Source of the DNA: Niallia circulans
GTDB lineage: Bacteria > Bacillota > Bacilli > Bacillales > Cytobacillaceae
Reading direction: 5' to 3'
Length of the DNA stretch: 64,000 bases
Assembly (NCBI RefSeq): GCF_003726095.1
Contig: NZ_CP026031.1
Location: 1,736,001 to 1,800,000 of the forward strand
The position numbers and the translations under genes are program-made. Below the pieces are notes generated by a model. That model saw only the letters and a program-made list of their open reading frames with translations, was not told the origin of the DNA and made no database searches. Numbering within the stretch: the stretch's first letter is position 1; every line of letters begins with the position of its first letter. Of the stretch, positions 1-9,833 are shown in pieces.

Positions 1-867
1 ATATTCACTAAATTGCGAAACGACTCTATCCACATCTCTTAATCTCTTAATGTCTTTAACTGTTTCTTTTACTGCTTCTTGATAATTATCTCTTAACCAA
101 TGATTTTCTCTTAATACCATTACCCAGCTTGGTAAGTTTACATTTACCTCTAAAACTGGAAACTCGAATAATGCTTCTCGCATAACATTTAATACATCTG
201 TTTCACGCATACTTTCTACACTCATGGCAATAACTGGAATATCATATTTTTCGGAAAGCTCTTGTTTTAGAGCATCAGTATTAGGATGATAAGGCTGAGC
301 ACTATTAATAATCATAATAAATGGTTTACCAACCTCTTTTAACTCTTCAATTACTCTATTCTCAGCTTCTAGATAGTTACTTCTTGGAATATCACCAATC
401 GTACCATCTGTTGTAATAACGACTCCAATTGTACTGTGTTCTTGAATAACCTTTCTTGTTCCTATTTCAGCAGCTTCATGAAATGGAATAGGCTCTTCAT
501 ACCATGGTGTATTGATCATTCTAGGACCGTTTTCATCCTCATAACCTTGTGCACCCGGCACAGTATACCCGACACAATCTACAAGCCTAATATTCACTTC
601 TAATCCTTCATCTACTTTAATAGAGGCCGCTTGATTTGGAACGAACTTTGGCTCTGTTGTCATAATTGTTTTTCCTGCTGCACTTTGTGGAAGCTCATCT
701 TTAGTCCGAGCTCTATCACCTTCATTGTCCATGTTTGGGATAACAACCAATTCCATGAATTTTTTTATAAAAGTTGATTTTCCGGTACGCACTGCTCCTA
801 CTACACCTAAGTAAATATCACCGCCCGTTCTTTCGGCAATATCTTTAAAAATATTTACCTTTTCCAA
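1..867 (-). CDS. spoIVA: SpoIVA, spore coat morphogenetic ATPase (3' part outside window)
   Basis: The reverse strand encodes the first 289 residues of SpoIVA; the family is about 492 residues long, so the C-terminus lies beyond base 1. The N-terminus reads MEKVNIFKDIAERTGGD and a Walker A motif (GAVRTGKST, residues 24-32, lysine 30) is visible. SpoIVA polymerises with ATP hydrolysis on the outer forespore membrane and forms the basement layer of the coat. The start is a TTG at 867-865, preceded at normal distance by AGGAGG; no ATG start fits. It is the first gene of the conserved spoIVA-gpsA-der block. Identification is near certain. Confidence 0.97.
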   Translation of the reverse strand, partial: MEKVNIFKDIAERTGGDIYLGVVGAVRTGKSTFIKKFMELVVIPNMDNEGDRARTKDELPQSAAGKTIMTTEPKFVPNQAASIKVDEGLEVNIRLVDCVGYTVPGAQGYEDENGPRMINTPWYEEPIPFHEAAEIGTRKVIQEHSTIGVVITTDGTIGDIPRSNYLEAENRVIEELKEVGKPFIMIINSAQPYHPNTDALKQELSEKYDIPVIAMSVESMRETDVLNVMREALFEFPVLEVNVNLPSWVMVLRENHWLRDNYQEAVKETVKDIKRLRDVDRVVSQFSEY

Positions 868-1311
868 GTGATCCCCTCCTGAACTTTTCCTAGTACATGG
901 GATAGAATTATCCATTTAATACTATTAGACAATATATATTTATGATGTTGTCCTATCTCTTTATGCCTTATTTTTTATTTTCCTCCCCTTTTTTTTGCTA
1001 GTTTTTATTTTAAAGTAATAAGACCTTTGTTTATGAACGTAAAAATGATGCCCATCTATACGTTTTCTTTTTATGAAACTAGCATGAATTCATTTATAAA
1101 CTATATTAATCCCATTTGTTCTGTGTATGAATAAATAAAACCTTCTCTTCAATATATACAAGAAGAGAAGGGATATGACACTTTTTGTTTGGAATCACCT
1201 ATAAAAGACTAGAAAAACTAATCTGATTATCAGCCAGTCTATTAAACTTGCCAAACTGTTACAAAGACATATATCGTTCAAACAATATAGGATAATGTAA
1301 AGCGTCGAAAA
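868..1311. other. intergenic region between spoIVA and the gpsA terminator
   Basis: No supported gene. The yphE/yphF genes that separate gpsA and spoIVA in B. subtilis were not found here. A 9-bp perfect hairpin (CCTTCTCTT at 1141-1149 with AAGAGAAGG at 1163-1171) is followed on the minus strand by a T-rich tract, so it could be a second terminator. The spoIVA promoter should lie in 870-960; I could not place a convincing SigE box. Confidence 0.5.
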
Positions 1312-1361
1312 ACAAAAAAAAATCAAAGTAAGAAGTAGGGGAAACTTCTCACTTTGATTTC
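1312..1361 (-). terminator. Rho-independent terminator of the der-gpsA transcript
   Basis: AAATCAAAGT and AGAAGT pair with ACTTCT and ACTTTGATTT (about 1320-1360). On the minus strand the hairpin is followed by an uninterrupted run of at least nine T. It lies about 165 bases downstream of the gpsA stop. Confidence 0.8.
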
Positions 1362-1524
1362 CATTGACTATTTGACCCAAACCCTGTTCATTCCACTAGG
1401 TTGCTTCAAGGCATTTTATGTTATTACATCCATTTTCGAACCATTAAAACGCCTAAATTTCCATAAAAAGATTTCGTTCATTCTCCTTTCATAAGAAAGG
1501 ATTTACAAAGTACACATCTTTTCC

Positions 1525-2574
1525 TTATTCTATGTACTGAGAAGCAAGAATGTTTATTAAATCTTCCATTTCGTTCGTTTTTCCTCTGGCCATTAAGCTT
1601 TCGACTGCTGCTTTTGCATCTTGGCCATTGAATAAAATTTCGAATAATGCATTTGTGATAGGCATCGTAACATCGTATTTTTCGGAAAGCTGATGGGCTG
1701 CTTTCGTTGTTCGAATTCCTTCTACAACCATTCCCATTTGCTCCAGTACTTCTTCTAGTGCATGACCTTTTCCAAGCATATTACCTGCTCGCCAGTTTCT
1801 TGAATGAACACTTGTACAAGTAACAATTAAATCTCCAATCCCAGTCAAACCAGCAAAAGTAAGTGGATTTGCGCCCATTCTTGTTCCAAGTCTTGCCATT
1901 TCAGCAAGTCCTCTTGTAATTAATGCGGCCTTTGCATTATCACCAAAACCTAATCCATCTGCAATCCCTGCACACACTGCAATAATATTTTTCAACGCCC
2001 CGCCAATTTCTACTCCGATAAGGTCCGGATTTGTGTATACTCGAAAATTATGATTGATAAATAAATCTTGTACCAGTTCAGCTTCCTTCATATTTTTAGA
2101 AGATACTGTAACAGTCGTCGGATGACGCAAGCTTACTTCTTCCGCATGACTAGGTCCAGAGAGCACAACAATACTCTTTCGGATGCTTTCAGGTATCTCT
2201 TCCTCCATTATTTCAGAAATTCTAAGTAATGTACCAGGTTCAATTCCTTTGCTTACATGAACGAACGTTTTCGGTTCTTTAATATACGGGAGTAATTGAG
2301 GAATTACCTCACGCATCGCTTTTGTTGGTACAGCTAAAACAATGATATCCACATCATGAACACTCTCTTCTAACGAAGTAGTGCCTTTTACTTCATTGGG
2401 TAAGGTAATTCCAGGCAAATATTTACTATTTTGATGTAAATTATTTATCTCTGCAATATTTTTCTCATCTTTTCCCCAAATATGAATAGTATGACCATTG
2501 TCGCCAAGTACTAATGATAGTGCTGTCCCCCAGCTTCCAGCACCAATCATCGCTACGGATTTTTTATCTTTCAT
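1525..2574 (-). CDS. gpsA: NAD(P)H-dependent glycerol-3-phosphate dehydrogenase
   Basis: 349 residues, close to the B. subtilis length of 345. The enzyme reduces dihydroxyacetone phosphate to sn-glycerol-3-phosphate, the backbone for phospholipids and teichoic acid linkage, in the cytoplasm. The N-terminal Rossmann motif GAGSWGTA (residues 11-18) binds the cofactor. The conserved block [20 protein letters not shown] carries the catalytic lysine, and [13 protein letters not shown] is typical of the family. It lies 14 bases downstream of der in the same operon order as B. subtilis. Start supported by an AGAGGTGTAAAGG-type upstream region next to the der stop. Confidence 0.98.
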   Translation of the reverse strand: MKDKKSVAMIGAGSWGTALSLVLGDNGHTIHIWGKDEKNIAEINNLHQNSKYLPGITLPNEVKGTTSLEESVHDVDIIVLAVPTKAMREVIPQLLPYIKEPKTFVHVSKGIEPGTLLRISEIMEEEIPESIRKSIVVLSGPSHAEEVSLRHPTTVTVSSKNMKEAELVQDLFINHNFRVYTNPDLIGVEIGGALKNIIAVCAGIADGLGFGDNAKAALITRGLAEMARLGTRMGANPLTFAGLTGIGDLIVTCTSVHSRNWRAGNMLGKGHALEEVLEQMGMVVEGIRTTKAAHQLSEKYDVTMPITNALFEILFNGQDAKAAVESLMARGKTNEMEDLINILASQYIE

Positions 2575-2588
2575 CCTTTACACCTCTT

Positions 2589-3899
2589 TTATTTTCTTTC
2601 TCTTGCAAATATTTTAATCGGTGTTCCTTCAAAACCAAAGGCATCTCTAATCCGATTTTCTAAAAATCGCTCATAAGAAAAGTGAAGCAATTCTGGATCA
2701 TTTACAAAAACAACAAAAGTAGGCGGTCCAACTGCAACTTGGGTAGTATAGTATATTTTTAATCTTTTTCCTTTATCTGTTGGAGTTGGATTCATCGCAA
2801 CCGCATCCATTATAACATCATTTAACACACTTGTTTCCACTCGGCGTGTATGATTTTCACTGGCAACTTTAATCATCGGAATTAAAGTATGAATACGTTT
2901 CTTTGTTTTCGCAGATAAGAATACAATTGGTGCATAGTCTAAGAATAAGAAATGCTCCCTTATATTTTGTTCAAAGGTTTTCATTGTTTTTTCATCTTTT
3001 TCTACTGCATCCCATTTATTTACAACAACAATAACTGCTCTTCCTGCCTCATGAGCATAACCAGCAATTTTTTTATCTTGTTCAATAATGCCTTCTTCCC
3101 CATCAATAACTACTAAGACAACATCCGATCTTTCGATTGCTCGTAATGCTCTAAGGACACTATATTTTTCTGTAGACTCATATACTTTTCCTTTTTTTCT
3201 CATTCCAGCTGTATCGATAATCACGAATTCTTCACCATTAACCGTTACTTGGGAATCAATTGCATCACGCGTTGTTCCTGCAACATTACTTACGATTACG
3301 CGGTCTTCGCCTAACATTGCATTCACTAATGAAGATTTCCCAACATTGGGTCTTCCTATAAGCGAAAATTTAATAACATCATCATCGTAATCCTTTGTAT
3401 CACGCTTAGGAAAATGCTTTGCAGCTTCATCCAATAAATCTCCAAGTCCTAGACCATGTGAACCAGAGATCGGAAACGGTTCTCCAAATCCTAATGAATA
3501 AAAATCATAAATTTGTTCTCTCATATCTGGGTTATCTACTTTGTTTACAGCTAGCACAACAGGCTTTTTCGCTTTATACAAAATCTTCGCCACTTCTTCA
3601 TCTGCGGAAGTAACACCTTCACGACCGTTTGTTATAAAAATAATAACATCTGCTTCCTCAATTGCAATTTCTGCCTGCATACGTATTTGGTCTAAAAATG
3701 GTTCATCCCCAATATCAATACCTCCTGTATCAATAAGGTTAAAATCATGATTTAACCATTCTGCCGAGCTATAGATACGATCTCTCGTTACTCCTGGTAT
3801 ATCTTCTACAATAGAAATCCGTTCTCCTACTATCCGATTAAAGATAGTAGATTTCCCAACATTCGGTCGTCCAACTATTGCAATAACTGGTTTCGCCAT
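2589..3899 (-). CDS. der: Ribosome biogenesis GTPase Der (EngA)
   Basis: Tandem-GTPase protein needed for 50S subunit maturation. Two P-loops are visible: GRPNVGKST near residue 10 and GRPNVGKSS near residue 183. Each has a DTGG/DTAG switch II and an NKVD/NKWD specificity motif, followed by the KH-like C-terminal domain ([21 protein letters not shown]). I start at ATG 3899 ([10 protein letters not shown]) rather than three codons upstream because AAGGG sits nine bases before it; this gives 436 residues, the B. subtilis length. Followed closely by gpsA. Confidence 0.98.
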   Translation of the reverse strand: MAKPVIAIVGRPNVGKSTIFNRIVGERISIVEDIPGVTRDRIYSSAEWLNHDFNLIDTGGIDIGDEPFLDQIRMQAEIAIEEADVIIFITNGREGVTSADEEVAKILYKAKKPVVLAVNKVDNPDMREQIYDFYSLGFGEPFPISGSHGLGLGDLLDEAAKHFPKRDTKDYDDDVIKFSLIGRPNVGKSSLVNAMLGEDRVIVSNVAGTTRDAIDSQVTVNGEEFVIIDTAGMRKKGKVYESTEKYSVLRALRAIERSDVVLVVIDGEEGIIEQDKKIAGYAHEAGRAVIVVVNKWDAVEKDEKTMKTFEQNIREHFLFLDYAPIVFLSAKTKKRIHTLIPMIKVASENHTRRVETSVLNDVIMDAVAMNPTPTDKGKRLKIYYTTQVAVGPPTFVVFVNDPELLHFSYERFLENRIRDAFGFEGTPIKIFARERK

Positions 3900-4294
3900 C
3901 GCTATCATCCCTTCATATACATAATCATTCTATCCATGCAGCATGATTCCTTAGCAGTATAAACCTAAGGTAATCACGATGTTAAAGAACATTTCTTAGA
4001 TTATTTATTTCTTTTATGAACGTAAGCACTAAAGCTTTTTTGTACTTTCCGTTTTTATAGCTTCGTTTTGAGTATGTCATAAACACTAATTCAAAAAATT
4101 CTCCTTCAAAACAAAACCAATAATCGATTTGCTCAAGTAATACCCTTTAACAAAAAATAGTAAAATAGGGGTTAACCCTTAAACTGAGAGGTAGACCCCT
4201 AACTAAAATAGTTTATCAAAGAGATGATAACCTAGCAACATAAAACTATATTTCTTTTGCATAACCTTACTTTTTTCTAGCTCTCTTATGATAA
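3900..4294. other. intergenic region upstream of der
   Basis: About 395 bases, AT-rich, no ORF that looks coding. It holds the probable 3' hairpin of the yphA operon (separate entry) and presumably the der promoter, which I could not place. Confidence 0.5.
4167..4200 (-). terminator. hairpin after the YIEGIA/capping-protein operon
   Basis: AGGGGT (4167-4172) pairs with ACCCCT (4195-4200). On the minus strand a T-rich tract follows. It lies about 95 bases downstream of the last gene of the operon. The stem is short, so this is a weak terminator call. Confidence 0.4.
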
Positions 4295-4480
4295 TTAATG
4301 TTTTACAATAATAAAAACTTCCTCGCTGATTTTATGGGCAATCCCATCTAATATCGCTTCTAAATTAGTCGCAACTGTTTCTAATTCCTTTGTATCTTGG
4401 CAATAAAATACACCTGTTCCTGGAGCAACTTTATTTGGATTAGTTGTTATGGAGGCTAAAATGTATTTCTCTAAAGTCAT
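4295..4480 (-). CDS. capping complex subunit for YIEGIA
   Basis: 61-residue protein beginning MTLEKYILASITTNPNKVAPGTGVFYC. It matches the short family that NCBI calls 'capping complex subunit for YIEGIA', found only beside YIEGIA proteins in spore formers. There is no signal peptide or membrane segment. Its start overlaps the stop of the YIEGIA gene by four bases (ATGA), so the two are translationally coupled and probably made in fixed ratio. The molecular role is not established; expression during sporulation is an inference from the partner. Confidence 0.8.
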   Translation of the reverse strand: MTLEKYILASITTNPNKVAPGTGVFYCQDTKELETVATNLEAILDGIAHKISEEVFIIVKH

Positions 4481-5367
4481 TCTAACTCATCCTCCCTTTC
4501 TTCACGCTTACTTGGCATGCGAATCGCATTTTCTAGAGTTGGAACTGCACCAATGATACGAATGGCCTTTTTTTCATTATGTATTTGAGGTAACACAAAT
4601 ACAGCAACTCTTCCATCTTCTAGGTCTCTCTTAGCTAGAGGTACTAACGCAGGTGTTCCGGAGTCACGGTATACACCCAGAGCCGTTGTAACATCATATA
4701 AAATTGCTTGTCTTTGACCTAAATTTGCAATGGTAGTTCTCGCATTAAAATTCTTTGGTGTGAGAATAAATCCCATTCCATATTTCAACACTTCTTTCTG
4801 TCGCTCCGGTAACCCAATATTCATAATATAAATGGTATCAATATGTAAACCAGCCCCTTTAAATGTCGGTTGAACATATTCTATATCTACTATATCCTTT
4901 AATTGACCACCAGACATTAGTTTCTTCGCTATGACAACCGAGATGATTGCTGCAAGTATTCCTGTCCATATGTTGAAAACAATATAACCAAACGTGCTGA
5001 CTAAGCCAGCAAACATTACTAAATAATTTCTACTTTCAAAAGCAATCGCGATTCCTTCGATATATGTTTTTCCTCTTGGTACCATTTCAAAACTATCTAG
5101 TTCTGTTAACGTATTTCTCTCCATATTTCTAACTTCACGAAATTGAGAGGCGGCAACAGTAAGGAAAGTTACTGCTGTAAAATCTTTGTTTAATATGGAT
5201 GGTATTGCTACGGATCCTAAACCTGCTGCAATAAAACCTAACGCTATATGAATGATTTTCCCATGTAAATAAGTCGGATATTGTCTATAATCAGTGCGCA
5301 GCATAAACATCCTTAACAAGGTTCCAACAATTACTCCAAATAGAATTGGATAAACGAGATTACTCAT
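4477..5367 (-). CDS. yphB: YIEGIA family sporulation membrane protein
   Basis: 296-residue polytopic membrane protein. It contains the family signature YIEGIAIAFESRNYLVMFAG around residue 102. Hydrophobic segments occur near the N-terminus (LVYPILFGVIVGTLL), residues 40-65, and about 115-145. The C-terminal half is soluble. Position matches B. subtilis yphB between yphA and der. It overlaps yphA and the capping-protein gene by four bases each. The family is restricted to endospore formers and linked to spore envelope assembly; the biochemical activity is unknown. Confidence 0.8.
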   Translation of the reverse strand: MSNLVYPILFGVIVGTLLRMFMLRTDYRQYPTYLHGKIIHIALGFIAAGLGSVAIPSILNKDFTAVTFLTVAASQFREVRNMERNTLTELDSFEMVPRGKTYIEGIAIAFESRNYLVMFAGLVSTFGYIVFNIWTGILAAIISVVIAKKLMSGGQLKDIVDIEYVQPTFKGAGLHIDTIYIMNIGLPERQKEVLKYGMGFILTPKNFNARTTIANLGQRQAILYDVTTALGVYRDSGTPALVPLAKRDLEDGRVAVFVLPQIHNEKKAIRIIGAVPTLENAIRMPSKREEREDELE

Positions 5368-5972
5368 AAGTTTTTTTGTCTCTCCTTTTCAAGCAAAAAT
5401 ACATAATTTTCCCATCTAACAAGTGTTATTTTTAGGTAATAAAGAGAAATCAATCCTAGCAAACCAAGTGTTAAAAAATCGAAAAAGGCCATTGAACCAA
5501 TGGAATAATCCATCTGATAGCTTCTTAAAAGGAAGCTTAAAACTATCTCCCCATTAATACTTCCAATCAGCAAAACAAGTATTTGGCAAGATATATTTTT
5601 GTGCACCAAGATAAGGAATGTAAATAATATACTTGTTTTCAGCCATACACCCGGAATGAATACCCAAAAAGGATCAATGATGGCCATTAACTCATATGTA
5701 ACATAAGCTAACATCATAAAAAAAGACGAAACAATCGTATAAATGCAGTTCTTCCATCGCAAAGTACCTGTATAAAAAAACGACATTATTAACACAACTA
5801 GGAGCAAAATGGAGCAACTTTTTCCTTGCCATTCCCACTGGTAAGGACTTAAAATAATTGCTGTTAATATATAAATAGAATATTTTGTTCGCTTTGGATT
5901 ATTTTTGTCCATAAAAAACGTTGTTATTATCCAGATACACCATGTACAGAATAAAAAGATTGATCCTTCCAT
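5364..5972 (-). CDS. yphA: YphA family membrane protein
   Basis: 202 residues, almost entirely hydrophobic, with five or six predicted membrane helices (for example YSIYILTAIILSPY, SCSILLLVVLIMSFFYTG, SILFTFLILVHK, FFDFLTLGLLGLISLYYL). Length and position match B. subtilis YphA (about 199 residues). First gene of a three-gene operon with four-base overlaps to the YIEGIA gene. Function unknown; co-transcription with YIEGIA suggests a sporulation envelope role. Confidence 0.8.
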   Translation of the reverse strand: MEGSIFLFCTWCIWIITTFFMDKNNPKRTKYSIYILTAIILSPYQWEWQGKSCSILLLVVLIMSFFYTGTLRWKNCIYTIVSSFFMMLAYVTYELMAIIDPFWVFIPGVWLKTSILFTFLILVHKNISCQILVLLIGSINGEIVLSFLLRSYQMDYSIGSMAFFDFLTLGLLGLISLYYLKITLVRWENYVFLLEKERQKNL

Positions 5973-6187
5973 ATCCTCACTCTCCTCTATTTTTCCATTA
6001 TGTCTCGGAACTATGTAATTTAAACGAAAAAGATAGAAGAGTGCATAGGGACTATTCGGTAATTTTTTTAGGAATTTTTTTCATTAAGTATTTTCTGCAT
6101 ACGGAAGAATAATAAAAAGAACTTCTATGAAAGAAAAGAAGGAGACATCCATTTTATAATGGAAATGAAAAACAGGAGGCATTGTAA

Positions 6188-6325
6188 ATGGGTAAAGATA
6201 GACAGGAAAAAAAATTAAAAAATAGTAACAGAGTAGAATCTGATCGCGATCAAGCACTTCATTATAATGGTTCCACTCGCTTACAAAGTCCAGAAGAAGG
6301 AAGATTACTAAACGATAATAAGTAA
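6188..6325 (+). CDS. ypzI: YpzI family small protein
   Basis: 45-residue, very hydrophilic protein starting MGKDRQEKKLKNSNRVESD and ending GRLLNDNK. It matches the YpzI family and its position in B. subtilis. AGGAGG at 6174-6179 lies eight bases before the ATG. It is convergent with ypfD and shares a bidirectional terminator with it. No domain or membrane segment; function unknown. Confidence 0.9.
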   Translation: MGKDRQEKKLKNSNRVESDRDQALHYNGSTRLQSPEEGRLLNDNK

Positions 6326-6332
6326 AAAGACA

Positions 6333-6359
6333 AAGAGGTAGCCAAAATGGCCACCTCTT
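6333..6359. terminator. bidirectional terminator between ypzI and ypfD
   Basis: AAGAGGTAGCC (6333-6343) pairs with GGCCACCTCTT (6349-6359) with one mismatch and a five-base loop. It separates two convergent genes. Confidence 0.75.
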
Positions 6360-6371
6360 GATTATATAACA

Positions 6372-7511
6372 TTAATTTTTTAACTTTTTCAATTGCTCAC
6401 CAATCATATCTCCTAATTGGAAACCTTTTGATTCTTCAGGAAGTTCATATACTTCTTCTTCGTCTATTTCTTTTTCTGTTAATTCTTTAATACTTAAAGA
6501 AAGGCGTTGTTCTTCTTCATTCACATCTAAAACTTTTACTTGGACTTCTTGTCCTTCTTTTAATACTTCGTGAGGTGTTCCAATATGCTTATGGGCAATT
6601 TGAGATATATGAACAAGACCTTCAACCCCTGGGAATACTTCAACAAAAGCCCCATAGGAAACAATACGTTTTACAGTTCCATCTAGAACACTACCTTTTT
6701 CAGCACGCGCTGCAATGTCTGCCCACGGTCCTGGTTGTGTTTCTTTAATAGATAAAGAGATACGATCATTATTACGATCAACACTTAATACTTTCACCTT
6801 TACTTCTTGCCCTTCTTGAACTACATCTGTCGGACTAGAAATATGATCATGAGATAATTGAGAAATATGAACTAATCCATCAATTCCGCCTAAATCAACA
6901 AAAGCACCAAAATCTGTAATTCTTTGCACGGTACCTGTAAGTGTTTCGCCAACTTCAATTGAGTCAAGGAGGTTTTGTTTTTGTTTATTTTTCTCTTCCT
7001 CAACAACTGCACGGTGGGATAATATAAGGCGACTCTTGTCTTTTTCCAATTCTACAATTTTAAAAGAAATGATCTTCCCTTTGTAATCAGAAAAATCTTC
7101 TACATAATGAGCTTCTACTAAGGAAGCAGGAACAAAGCCTCTGACACCAAGATCAACCACAAGTCCGCCTTTTACGACGTCTTTTACTTCTGCTTCGAAC
7201 ACTTCGCCAGAATTAAACTTCTCTTCAAGCTGATCCCATGCTTTTTCCGCATCCACTTTTCTTTTTGACAAAACCAGAGCATCTTCTTCCACTTTAATTA
7301 CTTCTAACTCAAGTTTGTCTCCTTCAGCTACTACATCACTCGCTTTTTCAATGTGAAGGCTAGATAATTCACTTATTGGTATAATCCCATCGAGTTTACT
7401 GTCGCTGATTGCAACAATCACCTGTTTCTCTTCCACTTTCGTAATCTGACCACTTACTACGTCTCCGACAGTATAATTATTTACAACTACATCATTTAAT
7501 TCCTCAGACAT
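6372..7511 (-). CDS. ypfD: 30S ribosomal protein S1 homolog (four S1 domains)
   Basis: 379 residues with four S1 RNA-binding repeats beginning near residues 15, 100, 185 and 270; repeats 3 and 4 show the classic [19 protein letters not shown] and [20 protein letters not shown] cores. Shorter than the six-domain E. coli S1 and like B. subtilis YpfD (382 residues). Binds RNA, probably in translation or mRNA handling. I start at ATG 7511 (MSEELNDVV) because GGAGGAG lies six to eight bases upstream; an upstream ATG would add 12 unlike residues. The leader carries a strong hairpin (separate entry). Confidence 0.95.
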   Translation of the reverse strand: MSEELNDVVVNNYTVGDVVSGQITKVEEKQVIVAISDSKLDGIIPISELSSLHIEKASDVVAEGDKLELEVIKVEEDALVLSKRKVDAEKAWDQLEEKFNSGEVFEAEVKDVVKGGLVVDLGVRGFVPASLVEAHYVEDFSDYKGKIISFKIVELEKDKSRLILSHRAVVEEEKNKQKQNLLDSIEVGETLTGTVQRITDFGAFVDLGGIDGLVHISQLSHDHISSPTDVVQEGQEVKVKVLSVDRNNDRISLSIKETQPGPWADIAARAEKGSVLDGTVKRIVSYGAFVEVFPGVEGLVHISQIAHKHIGTPHEVLKEGQEVQVKVLDVNEEEQRLSLSIKELTEKEIDEEEVYELPEESKGFQLGDMIGEQLKKLKN

Positions 7512-7537
7512 ATGTACTCCTCCTTCGACTCTATAGC

Positions 7538-7567
7538 GCCTAAACATTCTCGAAAGAATGTTTAGGC
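7538..7567 (-). promoter_or_regulatory. 13-bp leader hairpin with TTCG loop upstream of ypfD
   Basis: GCCTAAACATTCT (7538-7550) is the exact inverted complement of 7555-7567, with a four-base loop that reads TTCG on the minus (mRNA) strand. It ends about 27 bases before the ypfD start, just upstream of the ribosome binding site, and has no T-run after it. It is therefore not an ordinary terminator. A role in mRNA stability or S1 autoregulation is inference. Confidence 0.6.
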
Positions 7568-7701
7568 AACCGAAAATAAATTAATCATGCATACGATTTA
7601 TAAGAAACCTTCTCTTTAAAGTTCTTACAAACTTCTTTTTTTGTCAAGTAAGAAACACTAGACTAGTTTGAAAGATTAAGTGATTTTTGCTTTCGTTTTC
7701 A

Positions 7702-8379
7702 TTAATTACTTATTTTTTCTCTAGTTAGCTCCATAATTTTTTCGACTACCTCATTTATGGATAAAGAAGTTGTGTCCAATTCAATCGCATCGTCCGCCTT
7801 CTTCAATGGAGCAATTTCACGTTCTGAGTCTAATTTATCTCTTGCAGCAATTTCTCGTTTTAACTGTTCTAAGTCTGAATGATAACCTTTTGATACATTC
7901 TCTTTATGTCTTCTAATTGCTCTTTCATCAACAGAAGCTAAAAGGAAGACCTTTACTTCAGCGGTCGGAATCACATGGGTACCAATATCTCTACCATCCA
8001 TTACCACCCCGCCGTTTACAGCAAACATTTGTTGTCTTCTTACCATTTCTTCCCTTACGAGCTTATGTTTAGAAACAATGGAAACAGAGTTTGTTACTTC
8101 ACTTGAACGAATTTCCTTTGTGACATCATTGTTATCTAAAAAAATTAGTTGACCATGTTCACCTGGGAAAAGCTCAATAACTGTTTCATTTAACATATTT
8201 ATTAAACTTTTTTCATCTTCTAAATTTAAATGATGATTAATTGCTTTAAAGGTCAATGCTCTATACATAGCACCTGTGTCAATATAAATGTATCCTAATT
8301 GTTCCGCAACAATCTTTGCAACAGTACTTTTTCCTGCTGCTGCAGGTCCATCAATTGCAATGCTAATTTTCTTTTCCAT
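7702..8379 (-). CDS. cmk: Cytidylate kinase
   Basis: 225 residues (B. subtilis 224). Phosphorylates CMP and dCMP with ATP in pyrimidine nucleotide synthesis and salvage. The P-loop [12 protein letters not shown] (residues 11-22), [10 protein letters not shown], and [12 protein letters not shown] with the substrate-binding RD pair are all present. AGGAGG lies six bases before the ATG. Upstream gene of the cmk-ypfD pair as in B. subtilis. Confidence 0.98.
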   Translation of the reverse strand: MEKKISIAIDGPAAAGKSTVAKIVAEQLGYIYIDTGAMYRALTFKAINHHLNLEDEKSLINMLNETVIELFPGEHGQLIFLDNNDVTKEIRSSEVTNSVSIVSKHKLVREEMVRRQQMFAVNGGVVMDGRDIGTHVIPTAEVKVFLLASVDERAIRRHKENVSKGYHSDLEQLKREIAARDKLDSEREIAPLKKADDAIELDTTSLSINEVVEKIMELTREKISN

Positions 8380-8450
8380 AAATCCTCCTGAACTACTGGC
8401 TCAAATATACCAATTAACTTATTAAAAAATTCTCCTATTCTATTTCTCCT

Positions 8451-8581
8451 CTAAAAGGAATGGGAAATCATAGCTAGTCCCATTAACAAAAGAGAAACAA
8501 CATTAATAATACGGAGAGAAAGCTTTGCTTTTACGGCTTCACTTTCTTTTATTTTAACATATTCTTTCGATTTTTTATCAT
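8451..8581 (-). pseudogene. possible small membrane protein ORF with one-base frameshift
   Basis: An ATG at 8581-8579 with GAGAGG upstream opens a frame that stops after ten codons (MIKNRKNMLK). Adding one A to the four-A run at 8552-8555 restores 43 codons ending in a hydrophobic helix (LRIINVVSLLLMGLAMISHSF, split here by neither charge nor stop) and TAG at 8451. It lies between ypfB and cmk in the same direction. No family recognised. It could be a real small gene with a sequencing error, a decayed gene, or chance. Confidence 0.35.
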
Positions 8582-8636
8582 TAAATCCTCTCTTTTATCT
8601 ATCTCTTTGGATAGGACAATTTATGAATAATCATCC

Positions 8637-8810
8637 TTATCTACCGAAGGTCTCAAGAAAGGAGACAAAATTCGAATCCATGACACCTTCATATTGAGTG
8701 ATTGTTCTTATTTCCGGTATAAAATCCCAAGTATGAAGCATTTGCCCAATAATAAAAAAGACAATTTGAAGGGCGATAATCTTTAATAAAATTCTTTCAA
8801 CCGTTTTCAC
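8637..8810 (-). CDS. ypfB: YpfB family (DUF5359) small membrane protein
   Basis: 57-residue protein with one N-terminal membrane helix (ILLKIIALQIVFFIIGQML) and a short polar tail. It matches the YpfB/DUF5359 family, located beside ypfA and cmk as in B. subtilis. I choose GTG at 8810 (reads MKTVERILLK) because AAAGGAG lies nine bases upstream; the longer frame would start at a TTG directly abutting the same Shine-Dalgarno. Function unknown. Confidence 0.7.
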   Translation of the reverse strand: MKTVERILLKIIALQIVFFIIGQMLHTWDFIPEIRTITQYEGVMDSNFVSFLETFGR

Positions 8811-8908
8811 TCCATGCAACTCCTTTTTCTACTGCTCTTATAAACAAAGCTAGACTCATGTAATATTTAGATTATAGGAATAGTATCGGAGTAAATGCAT
8901 GCCTTTAT

Positions 8909-9580
8909 TCAAATTTCAAGCCCTTTCTTTTTCAGTGATAGTTGACGGTCAAAGCTGAATCTTAGCATGGATTGTCGATCAACGGGATCGACGTCCAAAA
9001 ATTCGATAGCCATTTTATAGTTCTGTTCGTTGTATTCGAAGATTTTTTTTATTTTCGCAGATAAATGTAGATAATTATACTCACCATTTTGTAAAGGTAA
9101 GACTACTGAAACTTTAATTTTACTATTTTGCTGAAGTTTTATATGTTTCGGAACTATTACCGCAGCTCCGCCTGCACTAAAATCCAGAGAAACAGTTGTA
9201 AATGGTTCTAAATTGTTCTCTTTCTCGAAAGGATGGATAGCCATATCAACACTTGTTTCAATCCTTACAAATTGTCTTCGCTGAATCTTAATCATTTGAT
9301 CATCAGGAGGTAGCGAAAGGATTAGCAGGGGAACATTATTCTCTTTTTTCCTACCGATAACTTCTGAATGAAATAAATAAGCATTACCTTCGTTTGTTAC
9401 AAAGTTAATCCTTAACTGAGCTCCATTCATGAGAAAAACAAGCTTGTTAGTTTCAAGGTGAATTGGATATTCAATACTGATTGATTTCTCCTCGACTCCT
9501 AAAATACGACTTTTATACTGTTCTACTTTTGTTTCGCCATGAATCGGTTCAATGACTAATGTGTCTCCTATTGAAATCAC
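8909..9580 (-). CDS. flgZ: PilZ domain c-di-GMP receptor YpfA/FlgZ (motility brake)
   Basis: 223 residues: an N-terminal YcgR-like beta domain (about 1-95), then a PilZ domain. The c-di-GMP binding motifs are visible: RRQFVR near residue 103 (RxxxR) and DFSAGG near 132 (D/NxSxxG). In B. subtilis the orthologue (YpfA, also DgrA) binds c-di-GMP and slows the flagellar motor. The start is GTG at 9580. It sits alone between ypfB and ypeB, same order as B. subtilis. Both ligand motifs are intact, so binding is likely. Confidence 0.9.
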   Translation of the reverse strand: MISIGDTLVIEPIHGETKVEQYKSRILGVEEKSISIEYPIHLETNKLVFLMNGAQLRINFVTNEGNAYLFHSEVIGRKKENNVPLLILSLPPDDQMIKIQRRQFVRIETSVDMAIHPFEKENNLEPFTTVSLDFSAGGAAVIVPKHIKLQQNSKIKVSVVLPLQNGEYNYLHLSAKIKKIFEYNEQNYKMAIEFLDVDPVDRQSMLRFSFDRQLSLKKKGLEI

Positions 9581-9833
9581 TTTATCTCACACTTTCCTTC
9601 CTATTTATATAAACGTTTTAATGCTACTGATCTTATTTTTTCTATATAAATTATGTAGTTCGTTTAGAAAATCTTAAGTAGACCTAAAGACCTAACGTTC
9701 GAATCCAGTTATTTATACCAAAATACCTACTTTTATGTATCATTATTGCATGAATGTTTTATATTTGGCAATACCGTCCATTCCATCATTAACAACACAG
9801 TAATTCTAATTCTATGTACCTATAATTAAAAAA
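9581..9833. other. intergenic region upstream of the PilZ gene
   Basis: About 250 AT-rich bases with no ORF of note. It should contain the promoter for the PilZ gene; no box is clear enough to call. Confidence 0.4.

Noticed and set aside
1195..1380. 61-codon minus-strand ORF between spoIVA and gpsA
   Set aside because: It runs through the strong gpsA terminator hairpin, has no ribosome binding site and no family resemblance.
3088..3750. plus-strand ORFs within der
   Set aside because: Antisense shadows of a conserved GTPase; no independent ribosome binding site or homology.
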